Source: JBKEDF01 sp047975325
Lineage (GTDB): Bacteria; Pseudomonadota; Alphaproteobacteria; Rhodobacterales; Rhodobacteraceae
Assembly (NCBI GenBank): GCA_047975325.1
Contig: JBKEDF010000071.1
Location: forward strand, 21,435-85,434
Reading direction: 5' to 3'
Length of the DNA: 64,000 bases
The translations under genes and the position numbers were made by a program. This document shows positions 50,087-60,043 of the stretch, one piece after another (positions within the stretch are counted from its first letter, which is position 1; every line of letters starts with the position of its first letter). The notes under the pieces are model-generated. The model was not told the origin of the DNA and searched no databases. It saw only the letters and a list, made by a program, of their open reading frames with translations.

Positions 50087-51328
50087 TCACGCCCTATCCA
50101 TATTCACCAGCCGGAACCGTGCCGCAAGCTCTACATGAGTCGACCATCGGAATTGGTCGACCGGCTGCACCCAATCAAGACCATATCCCGCCTCGGTCAG
50201 GATCCTCGCATCGCGGGCAAAGGTGACGGGGTTGCAGGACACCGCTGCGACAACCGGAACCCGGGCCAGGGCCAGGGCGCGGGTCTGGGCCTCAGCCCCG
50301 GCGCGGGGTGGGTCGATCACCACCGCATCGATGCCCTTGAATTCATCGGGTTCCAGCGGGCGGCGGAACAGATCCCGCGTCATGGCCGTGACGCGCTTCA
50401 GCCCCTCTGCCTGCCGCCAGGCCCGATCCAGCGCGGCAATCATTGCAGCATCGCCCTCATAGGCGGTAATTTCCGCCCGCTCGGCCAATGGCAGGGCGAA
50501 GGTTCCGACCCCTGCAAAAAGATCCGTGATGCGCCGAGCATTCCCCACCGCCTCCCGCACCGATGCAAGCAGTGCCGCCTCGCCATGATCGGTGGCTTGC
50601 AGAAAGCTCCCTGGCGGTGGAACGACACGGGCAGCGCCCATGGCCTGCACCGGCGGGGTATGTTGTGCAATCACCTCCCCATCCCAGGCAAGGCGGGCAA
50701 GCCCATGGGATTCGGTCAAGGCGGCCAGTGTCATGCGCAGCTGCGGATCCAGGGGCTTGCCACCCTTCACCGCCACATCCGGACCGGAAAGCGAACGTGT
50801 CACCGTCAGCGAAAGCTCGGCCTTGCGGGTGCCGCCTTCGCGTATCAGGGCCTCCAGTGCCGGAAAGACCCCCATCAGACCGGGATCGAGGAGATGACAA
50901 TCCGATATCGCAACAAGAGTTCCCGACGCCCGCGCATGAAACCCGATCAACACCCCCGATTTCGTTCGCCGTCCCGTAAGGGTCGCCCGGCGGCGTGATC
51001 GGGGTGGCGAAGTCAGAATCGGGAGGATCGGTGCCTCTATCCCCTGCCCGGCAAGCGCGGAACGGAGGTTTTCCATCTTCCAACCCGCCACGAATTCATC
51101 GCTTGCGTGCTGCAGAAGACATCCGCCACAGGCTCTTGCATGTGAACAGGGGGGACGGATGCGGTCCGCCGAAGGAGTCACGATCCGCGCGCCTTGCAGG
51201 CGATTTTCCCGAAGCTCGCCCTCAACCACCTCCCCCGGCAGGAATGGCCCGGTCAGGATCATCCCCCCTTCCGGCCCCGGGGCGATGGCATCACCCAGAT
51301 GGCCCAGCCGTTCGATTTTCAGCTTCAC
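50087..51328 (-). CDS. RNA m5U methyltransferase (RumA/TrmA family)
   Basis: 413 aa. N-terminal Fe-S cysteines (Cys61, Cys67, Cys70 in CSHARACGGC), the SAM motif DLFAGVGTFALPLAERA, DPPRAGAEAQT and the catalytic Cys in VSCNPVTFARD. The target is 23S rRNA or tRNA uracil. The start is GTG 51328, which overlaps the upstream ABC gene stop (GTGA); an upstream extension is possible but not family-like. Confidence 0.88.
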   Translation of the reverse strand: MKLKIERLGHLGDAIAPGPEGGMILTGPFLPGEVVEGELRENRLQGARIVTPSADRIRPPCSHARACGGCLLQHASDEFVAGWKMENLRSALAGQGIEAPILPILTSPPRSRRRATLTGRRTKSGVLIGFHARASGTLVAISDCHLLDPGLMGVFPALEALIREGGTRKAELSLTVTRSLSGPDVAVKGGKPLDPQLRMTLAALTESHGLARLAWDGEVIAQHTPPVQAMGAARVVPPPGSFLQATDHGEAALLASVREAVGNARRITDLFAGVGTFALPLAERAEITAYEGDAAMIAALDRAWRQAEGLKRVTAMTRDLFRRPLEPDEFKGIDAVVIDPPRAGAEAQTRALALARVPVVAAVSCNPVTFARDARILTEAGYGLDWVQPVDQFRWSTHVELAARFRLVNMDRA

Positions 51329-53169
51329 TCGGCCGCCTCGTCCAGCCCGATAAATCCGCCGCTTTGCCGGTTCCAATAACGCGCATAGAGCCCGCCCATG
51401 GCGAGAAGCGTCTCATGGCTGCCTTCCTCCACGATCCGGCCTTCATCCAGCACCACGATCCGGTCCATCTCCGCTATGGTCGAAAGCCTGTGAGCGATGG
51501 CCAGCACCGTCTTGCCTTCCATCACACGGGCCAGCGCAGCCTGAATGGCCGCTTCGACTTCACTATCCAGCGCCGAAGTCGCCTCATCCAGCACGAGGAT
51601 CGGCGCATCTTTCAGGAAGGCCCGTGCCAGCGCGATCCGCTGGCGCTGCCCGCCAGACAGCTTCACACCCCTTTCACCCAGGAAGGCGTCATAGCCCTGG
51701 CGGTCCTGATGGTCGATCATGTCATGGATAAAATCATCCGCCTCCGCTGCGCGGGAGGCTGCCAGCATCGCCTCATCATCCGCATCCGGGCGACCATAAA
51801 GGATATTGTCCCGGGCAGACCGATTGAACATTGCGGTTTCCTGCGTGACCATGCCGATCTGGCGGCGCAGGGATTCCTGCGTGACATCGCGCAGATCCCG
51901 GCCATCAACCAGAACGCGCCCCGCTTCGGGGTCATAAAGCCGCAAAAGCAGTGAAACCAATGTCGACTTCCCCGCGCCCGAAGCCCCGACAATACCCAGT
52001 TTTTCTCCCGGACGGATGGTCAGCCTGATCCCTTCAACCCCGCCGCGCTGCCGGCCATAGGCGAAGGAGACATCCTCGAACCGGACCTCACCCTGCACGC
52101 GTGGCAATATCTCGGCCGCAGGCAGATCAGCCAGATCATGGGATACCGCCAGCGTGCGCATCCCATCCTCAACCTCACCAACCGAAGTATAGATCGACAT
52201 CAGCGTAAAGCTTACCCAGCCCGACATTTGCGAAAGCCGCATCGCAATCGCCCCGGAGGCCGCAATGGCGCCGGCCGTCGTCATTCCCTGTGACCAGAGC
52301 AGAAGCGTCCCGCCAATCAGAAAAACCGGCAGCATACCGGCCAGCGTCATCAGGGAAAACCGGAAAAGGGTGGATATCCTGCCAAATTCCAGCGACCGGA
52401 TCCGGAATTTTTCCATCGTTTGCAGGGCGACACGATCCTCAAACCTGGCATGCGCAAAAAGCTTGACAGTCTTGATATTGGTAATCGTATCAACCACCTG
52501 TCCGGAAACCATGGCCCGCGCCGAGGCCCGCGCGGCGGCATTCACCCGCACCTTCGGCAGGAAATAGCGGATCAGCAACAGATAGATGGCAAGCCAGGCC
52601 ACCAGGGCCAGGGCCACCCGGCCATCGACAGATAGCAGGAAAACCGCCGACCCGATCACCGAGGCCAGTGCAAAAGCCACGGTATTGATCATCTCCGTCA
52701 CCACATCGGTCATGGCCCGCGCAGCCTGCATCTGCTTTTGTGCAATCCGCCCGGCAAAATCATTGTCAAAGAAGGTCACCGCCTGCCCCAATGTCCATCG
52801 GTGCAGCCGGCTCAGGACCAATGGCAGGACATTTGGCCCGACAATGAAGGAATTGCTTGCGGTGGAGGCCCCGAAAGCCAGGGGCCTCAGGATCAGGTAA
52901 AACAGCATGAAACCCAGCAGAAGATCGAGATGTTCGCGAAAGAAAACTTCCGCCCCCGAATTCACCGCCGCATCTATGACCCACCCCAGAAACAGCGCCG
53001 AGACCACTTCCATCGCCCCCGCGAAAGCAGAAAATCCCGCCGCGATGAACAAGATCGGCCAACTGCCACGCAGGCTCCAGCGGAAAAAGGCACCCAGTTG
53101 ATCGGGTGGCGGACCATCGGCAGGGCGAAAGGCATCAATCACATCCCCGAGACGCCGGATCAGGCTCAT
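51325..53169 (-). CDS. ABC exporter half-transporter (membrane + ATPase)
   Basis: 614 aa: six-helix ABC membrane domain (1-330) and ATPase domain with Walker A GASGAGKST, signature KLSGGQRQRIALARA, Walker B ILVLDEATSALD and His-switch IAHRLST. It overlaps the next ABC gene by ATGA and is the same length, so they probably form a heterodimeric exporter (multidrug, lipid or peptide type). The substrate is unknown. Confidence 0.9.
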   Translation of the reverse strand: MSLIRRLGDVIDAFRPADGPPPDQLGAFFRWSLRGSWPILFIAAGFSAFAGAMEVVSALFLGWVIDAAVNSGAEVFFREHLDLLLGFMLFYLILRPLAFGASTASNSFIVGPNVLPLVLSRLHRWTLGQAVTFFDNDFAGRIAQKQMQAARAMTDVVTEMINTVAFALASVIGSAVFLLSVDGRVALALVAWLAIYLLLIRYFLPKVRVNAAARASARAMVSGQVVDTITNIKTVKLFAHARFEDRVALQTMEKFRIRSLEFGRISTLFRFSLMTLAGMLPVFLIGGTLLLWSQGMTTAGAIAASGAIAMRLSQMSGWVSFTLMSIYTSVGEVEDGMRTLAVSHDLADLPAAEILPRVQGEVRFEDVSFAYGRQRGGVEGIRLTIRPGEKLGIVGASGAGKSTLVSLLLRLYDPEAGRVLVDGRDLRDVTQESLRRQIGMVTQETAMFNRSARDNILYGRPDADDEAMLAASRAAEADDFIHDMIDHQDRQGYDAFLGERGVKLSGGQRQRIALARAFLKDAPILVLDEATSALDSEVEAAIQAALARVMEGKTVLAIAHRLSTIAEMDRIVVLDEGRIVEEGSHETLLAMGGLYARYWNRQSGGFIGLDEAAE

Positions 53170-55010
53170 TGCGCGGCCTCCTTCAAGCCAAGGAAGCCAC
53201 CCGATTGCCGCGCCCAGAAATCGGCATAAAGACCGCGTCTTTCCAACAATTCACTATGGGTTCCGCTTTCCAGGATCCGACCCTCATCCAAGACGACTAT
53301 CCGGTCCATCGTCGCAATGGTCGAAAGTCGGTGCGCAATGGCAATTACCGTCTTGCCTTCCATCACACCATAGAGCGTGTCAAGGATTGCCGCTTCCACC
53401 TCACTGTCGAGCGCCGAGGTTGCCTCATCCAGCAAGAGAATCGGCGCATCCTTCAGGATGGCCCGGGCAAGCCCGATCCGCTGTCGCTGCCCCCCCGAAA
53501 GCCGCACGCCACGTTCACCGACCTGCGCATCATAACCACGCCGTCCGTCACGATCCCGCAGCGCAAGGATGAACTCATGCGCTCCGGCGCGTCGGGCAGC
53601 CGCGATCATCTCTTCCTCCCCTGCATCGGGACGGCCATAGAGGATATTTTCGCGCACTGAACGATGCAGCAGGCTTGAATCCTGTTGCACCATCGAAATC
53701 TGGCGGCGAAGGCTGTTCTGGGTCACGCCCGCAATGTCCTGCCCGTCAATTTCGATCCGGCCGGCTTCGGCCTCGTAGAGGCGCAGAAGCAGGTTGGCGA
53801 GCGTTGATTTCCCGGCCCCCGAACGCCCCACAAGGCCGACCCTTTCCCCCGGCTCCACAATAAGGGAAACGCGATCCAGCCCACCTTGGGCGCGGCCATA
53901 GTGATGGCTTACCGCATCAATGCGGATACGGCCCTCCGCAAGGCGCAGGGGTACTGCACCGGGTTGATCCCCAAGGGTCACGGGCTGGGCAATCGTTTCC
54001 ATCCCTTCGGATACGATCCCCAGCGCCTCAACCAGGTTTGTCGTGGCCCACATGATCCAGTAGGTCAGATTGTTCAGCCGCAAGACCAGCGCGACCGTTG
54101 CCGCCACCATGCCCACCGTCGCATTGCCCTGATACCAAAAGAGCAGTGCCAAACCCGTCACCGCGACAATCAGGCCGCCATTGAGCGTCGTCAACGCCAT
54201 GTCCATTCTGGTGATGATCCGCATTTCCCGCATGAAGGTCTGGCGCAGATCCTCGATTGCGCGCTGGGCAAGGCCCAGTTCCCGATCGTGATGGGCGAAC
54301 ATCTTGACCGAATGGATATTGGTATAGGCATCCACAACCCGGCCCGACACCACGGAACGCGCGTTGGAGCTGGCCTTCGCCGCAGGCCCCGCCCGGCGTA
54401 TCGTCCAGGTCATCAACACCAGATAAAACAGAAACCAGATCAGCAGCGGTATGGTCAACCGCGCATCCGCATCGGCCAACACGAAAAAGGACAAGGCCAG
54501 CGTGGTTGCAGCAAAGGCCACCGCATCGAAGGTCTGGAATATCGCATTACCCGCGGCGGGTGGGGTCTGCATCACGCGATTGGCGATCCGCCCGGCAAAG
54601 TCCTCCTCAAACCAGCCCACCGGCTGGCGCAGAACATGGGAATGGGCGCGCCAGCGGATCAGCGAACTGAAATTCGGCATGATCGTATTATGCAAAAGCG
54701 CGGTATTCACCACATTGACCACGGGCCGCAGGATCAGGATCATCAGGGCAACACCGATCATCTCCGCGCCGTGGGCTGCCCAGATTTCCGGCGGGCTTCC
54801 GGCGGACAGGAGGTCAACCAGCCGCCCGACATACCAGATCAACGCCACCTCGAAACCGGCAGTCAGGATCGAAAACACCGCCGTAACCGCGAAAACACCG
54901 CGAAACGGTTGCATATAGGCCGCCAGAAACGGCCACAGCCGCCGAGGCGGTGTGTCGCTTTCAACATGAGAAACATAGGGGTCAACCAGACCCTCAAAGA
55001 AGCGAAACAC
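53166..55010 (-). CDS. ABC exporter half-transporter, partner of the preceding one
   Basis: 614 aa when started at GTG 55010, equal in length to its partner; the longer open frame would overlap cca. The membrane domain is followed by Walker A GRSGAGKST, signature RLSGGQRQRIGLARA and Walker B ILLLDEATSALD. It is the first gene of the ABC2-ABC1-methyltransferase run and lies 58 bases after cca. Confidence 0.88.
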   Translation of the reverse strand: MFRFFEGLVDPYVSHVESDTPPRRLWPFLAAYMQPFRGVFAVTAVFSILTAGFEVALIWYVGRLVDLLSAGSPPEIWAAHGAEMIGVALMILILRPVVNVVNTALLHNTIMPNFSSLIRWRAHSHVLRQPVGWFEEDFAGRIANRVMQTPPAAGNAIFQTFDAVAFAATTLALSFFVLADADARLTIPLLIWFLFYLVLMTWTIRRAGPAAKASSNARSVVSGRVVDAYTNIHSVKMFAHHDRELGLAQRAIEDLRQTFMREMRIITRMDMALTTLNGGLIVAVTGLALLFWYQGNATVGMVAATVALVLRLNNLTYWIMWATTNLVEALGIVSEGMETIAQPVTLGDQPGAVPLRLAEGRIRIDAVSHHYGRAQGGLDRVSLIVEPGERVGLVGRSGAGKSTLANLLLRLYEAEAGRIEIDGQDIAGVTQNSLRRQISMVQQDSSLLHRSVRENILYGRPDAGEEEMIAAARRAGAHEFILALRDRDGRRGYDAQVGERGVRLSGGQRQRIGLARAILKDAPILLLDEATSALDSEVEAAILDTLYGVMEGKTVIAIAHRLSTIATMDRIVVLDEGRILESGTHSELLERRGLYADFWARQSGGFLGLKEAAQ

Positions 55011-55068
55011 TGGGGAGAACCTTGCATTAACGGCCCCCCAATATAGCCGCGGAAGGCAAAAAGAAAAG

Positions 55069-56202
55069 TCAGCGCAGCAATTCCTCACGCGTGGGACGGA
55101 AATCGGCGGCAATCCAGCGTGCCTCCAGATCCCGCAATGCCGCACCCAGCGCCGGTCCTGAAAGGCCCGGCATCAGGTCGGCAGCACGGATCGGAAATTC
55201 CGCCGAAGCCCCCCTGGCAACCTGCCCTTGCCAGCCTTCCGGCGGATGCCCCCCAAGTGAGGCCGCCCTGAGCAGCACAACCGCACGCGCCGTTTCTGCC
55301 CCGTAGCGCCAGGCCAGTTCACCAGACTCCATCATCCCTTCGCATTGTTCCCGGATCAAATTCAGCCGCGTCACCTCATTGCGCGACAGGCGCAAACGCA
55401 TGCCGGGATCCTGCCCGCCAAGCGCGGCAAGCCGGGCAAGCCAGTCACCTGTCCCGTCTTCAAAATGTACCAGAACGGGCAGGGTTCCGGGGGCCGCCCC
55501 CGGCAGCGTCGCCGCCAGCACCCCCGATGCGGCCATTGCGGCAACAGCCCCGGAAGGATCAGGCGCAGAAAGGAGCTTTTTCATCTCCGCCCCGACACGT
55601 TCCCGCGAAAGCGTCCGGATGTCGTTGGCATTTTCGGCACAGGCGGCAAGGCCGTCCGGGTCCAGCCCCGCAGTTCCGTACCAGGCGTGGAACCGAAAGA
55701 AACGCAGGATACGCAGGTAGTCTTCCCGGATCCGCGCCCCGGCATCACCCACGAAACGTACCCGCCGCGCCATCAGGTCGGGCAGGCCATCCAGCGGGTC
55801 GATCACCTGCCCCTGCCGGTCGGCATATAGCGCATTCATCGTGAAATCCCGTCGCGCCGCATCCTCGGCAACCGAGGCGGAAAAGGCCACCACAGCATGC
55901 CGCCCGTCGGTTTCCAGATCACGACGGAAGGTCGTAACCTCATGCGGCAGACCTTTGACGACAACCGTTACAGTCCCATGGGCAATACCAGTCGGAATGA
56001 CCTTGTACCGCGCCTTTTCCGCCACGTTCATCACCATTTCAGGCAAGGCATCGGTGGTCATGTCAAGGTCGGATACCGGCGCGCCCAACAGGCTGTTGCG
56101 CACACAGCCCCCAACAAAAAGAGCGCTGTGCCCGGCAGCCTCAAGCGCTGCGCAAAGCGCCTGGGACCGCGGATCGGACAGCCAATTCGCCTCCAGTTTC
56201 AT
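55069..56202 (-). CDS. cca: CCA tRNA nucleotidyltransferase
   Basis: 377 aa, class II. The catalytic motif LFVGGCVRNSLLGAPVSDLD (residues about 28-47) contains the metal-binding DLD, and RRDFTMNALY and EDYLRILRFFRFH follow. It adds or repairs the 3' CCA of tRNAs. The ATG overlaps the Nudix gene stop (ATGA). Confidence 0.93.
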   Translation of the reverse strand: MKLEANWLSDPRSQALCAALEAAGHSALFVGGCVRNSLLGAPVSDLDMTTDALPEMVMNVAEKARYKVIPTGIAHGTVTVVVKGLPHEVTTFRRDLETDGRHAVVAFSASVAEDAARRDFTMNALYADRQGQVIDPLDGLPDLMARRVRFVGDAGARIREDYLRILRFFRFHAWYGTAGLDPDGLAACAENANDIRTLSRERVGAEMKKLLSAPDPSGAVAAMAASGVLAATLPGAAPGTLPVLVHFEDGTGDWLARLAALGGQDPGMRLRLSRNEVTRLNLIREQCEGMMESGELAWRYGAETARAVVLLRAASLGGHPPEGWQGQVARGASAEFPIRAADLMPGLSGPALGAALRDLEARWIAADFRPTREELLR

Positions 56203-56819
56203 TGCGCCACCCTTTCGGCCAGACCGCACAGGATCCGCGCGGTTGCGCCCCAGATATAATAGGGTCCATAGGGGACAACATAATATAGCCGCCTTTGCCC
56301 GCGCCAACGCCGCCCCTCCACGCGGAAATTCGCACGCTCCATCAGGAAGGCAAGCGGGACCATGAAGACCTCATCGACCTCCCCCCGCTCCGGGACCGGG
56401 TCGAAAGGTCCGGTGATCTCGGCCAGTACCGGGGTCACACTGAACCCCGTCACCGTTTCATGCGGTGGCAGCGTACCCAGTACCGAAACAAGATCAGGGG
56501 TAAGTCCGATCTCCTCATGAGCCTCGCGCAGCGCTGCCGCAATCGAGCCGCTATCTGCCGGGTCGACCTTGCCGCCCGGAAAGGCGATCTGGCCCGGATG
56601 ATGTTTCAACCGGGAAGAACGTTTGGTCAGCACCACCTGCCCGTCGCGCACGGCAACCAGGACCGCCGCCGGGCGCAGCACGCGGTTTTCGGGCAGGATA
56701 ACCTCCGGGTTCAGGTCAAAATCGGATGACCTGCCCCCCGGGGCCCCGAAGGCCCGGCGCAGCACCTCAGGCCCCATCGTCCCCTGCCCCGGATCCAAGC
56801 GTTGCCGGATCCAGTTCAT
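56199..56819 (-). CDS. Nudix hydrolase, CoA pyrophosphatase (NudL) type
   Basis: 206 aa. Complete Nudix box GGKVDPADSGSIAAALREAH followed by EEIG, and the family segment LKHHPGQIAFPGGK that marks NudL-like CoA diphosphatases. ATG 56819 is used; a nearer ATG at 56777 and GTG 56831 are alternatives. It overlaps the end of hslO by 53 bases at this start. Confidence 0.85.
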   Translation of the reverse strand: MNWIRQRLDPGQGTMGPEVLRRAFGAPGGRSSDFDLNPEVILPENRVLRPAAVLVAVRDGQVVLTKRSSRLKHHPGQIAFPGGKVDPADSGSIAAALREAHEEIGLTPDLVSVLGTLPPHETVTGFSVTPVLAEITGPFDPVPERGEVDEVFMVPLAFLMERANFRVEGRRWRGQRRLYYVVPYGPYYIWGATARILCGLAERVAQ

Positions 56820-57759
56820 AATGCGCCCCACAAAACTGGCAGTCCGCCGTCACGACACCGGCCTTGGTTACGAGTTCCGCCAATTCCTCGGCCGAATAAC
56901 CCGAAAGCGACTGACGCACCCTGTCCTCGGAACAGGAGCATCCGAAACGAACGGGCTGCGGGTCAAAAACGCGGGGGCCTTCCTCATGAAACAACCGGAC
57001 CAGCAGGTCGGTCGGGCCAACCTGCGGGCCGATCATCTCCAGATCCTCAACCGTATCAAGGAGCAGGTTCACCCGTGACCAGTTTTCACCCTCCTCCCCA
57101 TCCAGGATATCGGAATGGGTCAATAATCCGCCTTCGCCGGATCCTTCTTCGGTGGCAACACCGCCAGCGCCCTTGGGCATATGTTGCAACATCATGCCTC
57201 CCGCCCGCCATTGCGGCGCCTCACCCGGCAGGGTGCTTTGCCCGAATGCCAGTTGAAACCGTGTCGGAAGCTGTTCGGACTGGGCGAAATAGCTTTCTGC
57301 ACAGGCGCGCAACGACCCGCCCGCCAATGGTGTGATGCCCTGATAGGGCACCATCCCCTCCCCCTGATCGATCAGAATCGCAAAATAGCCCTTTCCAATC
57401 AGGGCAAAGGGATCCGCCCCGTCAAGCAGTGCATCACGGTCAAAACCGGCATAGGCGCGGATGCGTGCAGGCTCTCCCGCCTTGGCGGGGCCATAGTAAT
57501 CGGTGGCAATCAGACGCACGGCCCCTTCACCACGGATCTGCAGTGACAGTTTCCAGCGCAGCTTGATCGTCTGCCCGATTAACGCCGTAAGCAGCGCCGC
57601 CTCGGCGACCAATGCCTCAATCTGCGGAGGATAGGCATGCTGGCGGAGCACCTCCTCCAACACCCCGTCCAGACGTGCAACACGGCCCCGGATATCGGAA
57701 CGGTCAAGTTGGAAAGGCAGGACGGTATCGTCCCAGGCGAGTTTGGTCGCAATGGTCAT
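56767..57759 (-). CDS. hslO: Hsp33 redox-regulated chaperone
   Basis: 330 aa. The redox switch is clear: Cys274/Cys276 (GCSCSEDR) and Cys307/Cys310 (CQFCGAHYE) bind zinc when reduced and form disulfides under oxidative stress, turning the chaperone on. The core carries IRGEGAVRLIATDYYG and GQSTLPGEAPQWRAGG. It is the first gene of the hslO-Nudix-cca operon. Confidence 0.94.
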   Translation of the reverse strand: MTIATKLAWDDTVLPFQLDRSDIRGRVARLDGVLEEVLRQHAYPPQIEALVAEAALLTALIGQTIKLRWKLSLQIRGEGAVRLIATDYYGPAKAGEPARIRAYAGFDRDALLDGADPFALIGKGYFAILIDQGEGMVPYQGITPLAGGSLRACAESYFAQSEQLPTRFQLAFGQSTLPGEAPQWRAGGMMLQHMPKGAGGVATEEGSGEGGLLTHSDILDGEEGENWSRVNLLLDTVEDLEMIGPQVGPTDLLVRLFHEEGPRVFDPQPVRFGCSCSEDRVRQSLSGYSAEELAELVTKAGVVTADCQFCGAHYELDPATLGSGAGDDGA

Positions 57760-57834
57760 GGGATTTCCTTGGCAAGCCGTTTCTGGCATAGCGCCTAGAT
57801 ATAGGCAGGGCAACCACAGGACCAAGGGCCAATC

Positions 57835-58302
57835 ATGATCCGTCGTTTCGGCAACAGCCCCCAAAAGGGGCAAAGTTATGTTCGGCGCGCGGGTGTTTAC
57901 GCAATCTTGCCCCTGAATGGCGGGATCCTGACAACATGGCAGGCAAGGCCAATTCCGGAAATTCAGCTTCCCGGCGGCGGGATAGATACGGGCGAACACC
58001 CCATCGCCGCACTGCATCGTGAGGTTTTCGAGGAAACCGGCTGGCATATCCGGGTCAGGCACAGGCTGGGCGCCTTCCGGCGCTTTACCTACATGCCGGA
58101 ATATGACCTCTGGGCCGAAAAGCTCTGTACCGTTTATCTGGCCGATCCAACCCTGAGGATAGGCCGGCCGAGCGAGCCGGACCACCAACCTCTCTGGCTC
58201 CCATGCGAGGTCGCGCAGATGAAACTTGGCAATATCGGCGACCGCACCATGCTGGCGGCCTTCCTGCGGGGTCGTCAGGGGGTATGTCGTCAGGGGGTAT
58301 AG
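57835..58302 (+). CDS. Nudix hydrolase
   Basis: 155 aa. Nudix box GGGIDTGEHPIAALHREVFE followed by ETG, with a mostly beta fold around it. The substrate is unknown; MutT or nucleotide-sugar type is possible. It is divergent from hslO, with 75 bases between starts, and overlaps the end of the response-regulator phosphatase by 13 bases (convergent). Confidence 0.85.
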   Translation: MIRRFGNSPQKGQSYVRRAGVYAILPLNGGILTTWQARPIPEIQLPGGGIDTGEHPIAALHREVFEETGWHIRVRHRLGAFRRFTYMPEYDLWAEKLCTVYLADPTLRIGRPSEPDHQPLWLPCEVAQMKLGNIGDRTMLAAFLRGRQGVCRQGV

Positions 58303-59540
58303 CGAAAAAGCGCCCCGGAGACGTCATCCGGAAATTCCCCACCACCGCGATGCTGGGTCAGATCCCAAAGCAGCGCCTCGATGAAAGCTTCCCCCTGCAG
58401 GGCATGGCTGGACTGCAAAAGCGGGATCAGCCCTTCCTGGCCCAGTTCTTCCCCCTCGGGTGTCGGACATTCCGTCACCCCATCGGAAACCAGAAACAAC
58501 CTGTCCCCCGCGGCCAGCTGCGCCGTGACGGTTTCAAACTTAGCCCCCTCGATCAGCCCGATGGGCATCCCGCCTTCGCCCAGGAAATCCACCCTGCCAC
58601 AAGCGCGCAGCACCGCCGGATGGGGATGGCCCGCCTGCACCAGCGATACCCGCCCCGTCGCAAGGTCGATCTCTGCATAGGCGAGGGTAAAATATTGTTC
58701 CACCTGGATGTCGTCAAACATGGCACGGTTGAACCGTTCCGCAACAATGTGGGGCGGCCAGGCACAACGATGCCCCGGCCCCCCGGAACGGATGGCGATA
58801 TTCTGATCGGGGGAATGGCCCGACAGGAGCCCCGCCAGCCGCGCCGTCATCATTGCCGAGGCGACCCCATGGCCCGAAACATCCACCGAATAGAGGCCAA
58901 GCCGGTTTTCATCGATTTCGAAGAAACCAACCAGATCCCCCCCGACATGGCCCGAGGGCCGAAGCAACAGCGAAACCTCGCCACGCCCGAAATCGCGACA
59001 TCGTTCACGCACCAGCATCTGTTGCAGTCGCCGCGCCTCTATCAGATCGCGATCAAGTGAATCGTACAGGGTCCGCAATTCATCCAGCGTGGCGGTAATG
59101 AGCCGGTTCTTGTCCCGCAATTCCGCCTGCATCCCCAATATACGTTCCCCGGCACGCAGTCGGGCGCGCAATTCATCGGGGTTGACGGGTTTGGTCAGGA
59201 ATTCATCCGCCCCGCCATCAAGCCCGCTGGTAACCTCCGCCTTTTCGGATTTCGAAGTCAGAAGGACGAAATAACCGTAGCTTTCACGCGGCAATTCGCG
59301 AAATGCCTTGCAGAATTCCGGCCCCGTCATTCCGGTCATCATCCAGTCACTCAGAACGATATCGAAATCGGTTTCGGAACAAAGCGCCAAGGCTTCTTCC
59401 CCCGACGCGGCCTCACTGACCCGGTAGCCCGCCCTGCGCAGGGTCAGCCCCAGCATCCGTCGCTGCGCGCGACTGTCATCGACGACCAGCACATTAAGCG
59501 CCCCCGGCATCGCGGGGCTTTGCTGAAGCTCCAGTTTCAC
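58290..59540 (-). CDS. Response regulator with PP2C/SpoIIE-type phosphatase output
   Basis: 416 aa. Receiver domain (about 15-135) with phospho-acceptor Asp65 (LSDWMM), acidic pair Asp21/Asp22 and Lys117 (TKP). A short coiled linker follows, then a PPM/SpoIIE phosphatase domain (VGGDLVGFFEID, YSVDVSGHGVASAMMTARL, FLVSDGVTECP). Such RsbU-like proteins usually control an anti-sigma-factor partner switch. I use GTG 59540 because GGGGGTG precedes it; ATG 59510 is the alternative. It is divergent from an HPt gene. Confidence 0.88.
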   Translation of the reverse strand: MKLELQQSPAMPGALNVLVVDDSRAQRRMLGLTLRRAGYRVSEAASGEEALALCSETDFDIVLSDWMMTGMTGPEFCKAFRELPRESYGYFVLLTSKSEKAEVTSGLDGGADEFLTKPVNPDELRARLRAGERILGMQAELRDKNRLITATLDELRTLYDSLDRDLIEARRLQQMLVRERCRDFGRGEVSLLLRPSGHVGGDLVGFFEIDENRLGLYSVDVSGHGVASAMMTARLAGLLSGHSPDQNIAIRSGGPGHRCAWPPHIVAERFNRAMFDDIQVEQYFTLAYAEIDLATGRVSLVQAGHPHPAVLRACGRVDFLGEGGMPIGLIEGAKFETVTAQLAAGDRLFLVSDGVTECPTPEGEELGQEGLIPLLQSSHALQGEAFIEALLWDLTQHRGGGEFPDDVSGALFRYTP

Positions 59541-59693
59541 CTTGGCACCCCCATTTGCAATCTCCCCCTTCTGTGCCTTGGCCCTTAACAGGCCATGAAG
59601 ATTAAAATGCCTGTCAAACAACGGGCTGCGGTCATGGCTTGTTAACGTCTCTCCGTAAGAGTGGCAGTGGGGTGCAAGGCAGTGGAGTGTGCA

Positions 59694-60023
59694 ATGATTG
59701 ACTGGAGCCGCGTTGCGGAACTACACGACGAAATAGGGCGGGAGGATCTTGCCGAAGTTGTGGCCCTGTTCCTGGAAGAAACCGATGAGGTCATGGATGG
59801 GCTTGCGCAATGCGATGGGCGCGATGCGCTTCACACCGCCTTGCATTTTCTGAAGGGTAGTGCCTTGAACCTGGGTTTCCAACGACTTGCCAAGCTCTGT
59901 CGTGACGGGGAACACCATGATGCCTTGGGCCCGGAACAATTGGCGCAACTGATCACCTGCTATGCCGATTCGAAGGATCGTTTCCTGACGCGCCTTCAGG
60001 ACCCGGCAGATTTCGCGGCCTGA
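59694..60023 (+). CDS. Histidine phosphotransfer (HPt) domain protein
   Basis: 109 aa, a single HPt domain with phosphorylatable His51 in HFLKGSALNLGF. It has no kinase or receiver of its own. GGAG lies 6 bases before ATG 59694. It is divergent from the response-regulator phosphatase, so the two probably form one phosphorelay with an unlinked kinase. Confidence 0.85.
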   Translation: MIDWSRVAELHDEIGREDLAEVVALFLEETDEVMDGLAQCDGRDALHTALHFLKGSALNLGFQRLAKLCRDGEHHDALGPEQLAQLITCYADSKDRFLTRLQDPADFAA

Positions 60024-60043
60024 TCCCCCCTTCATGTCTGTTA

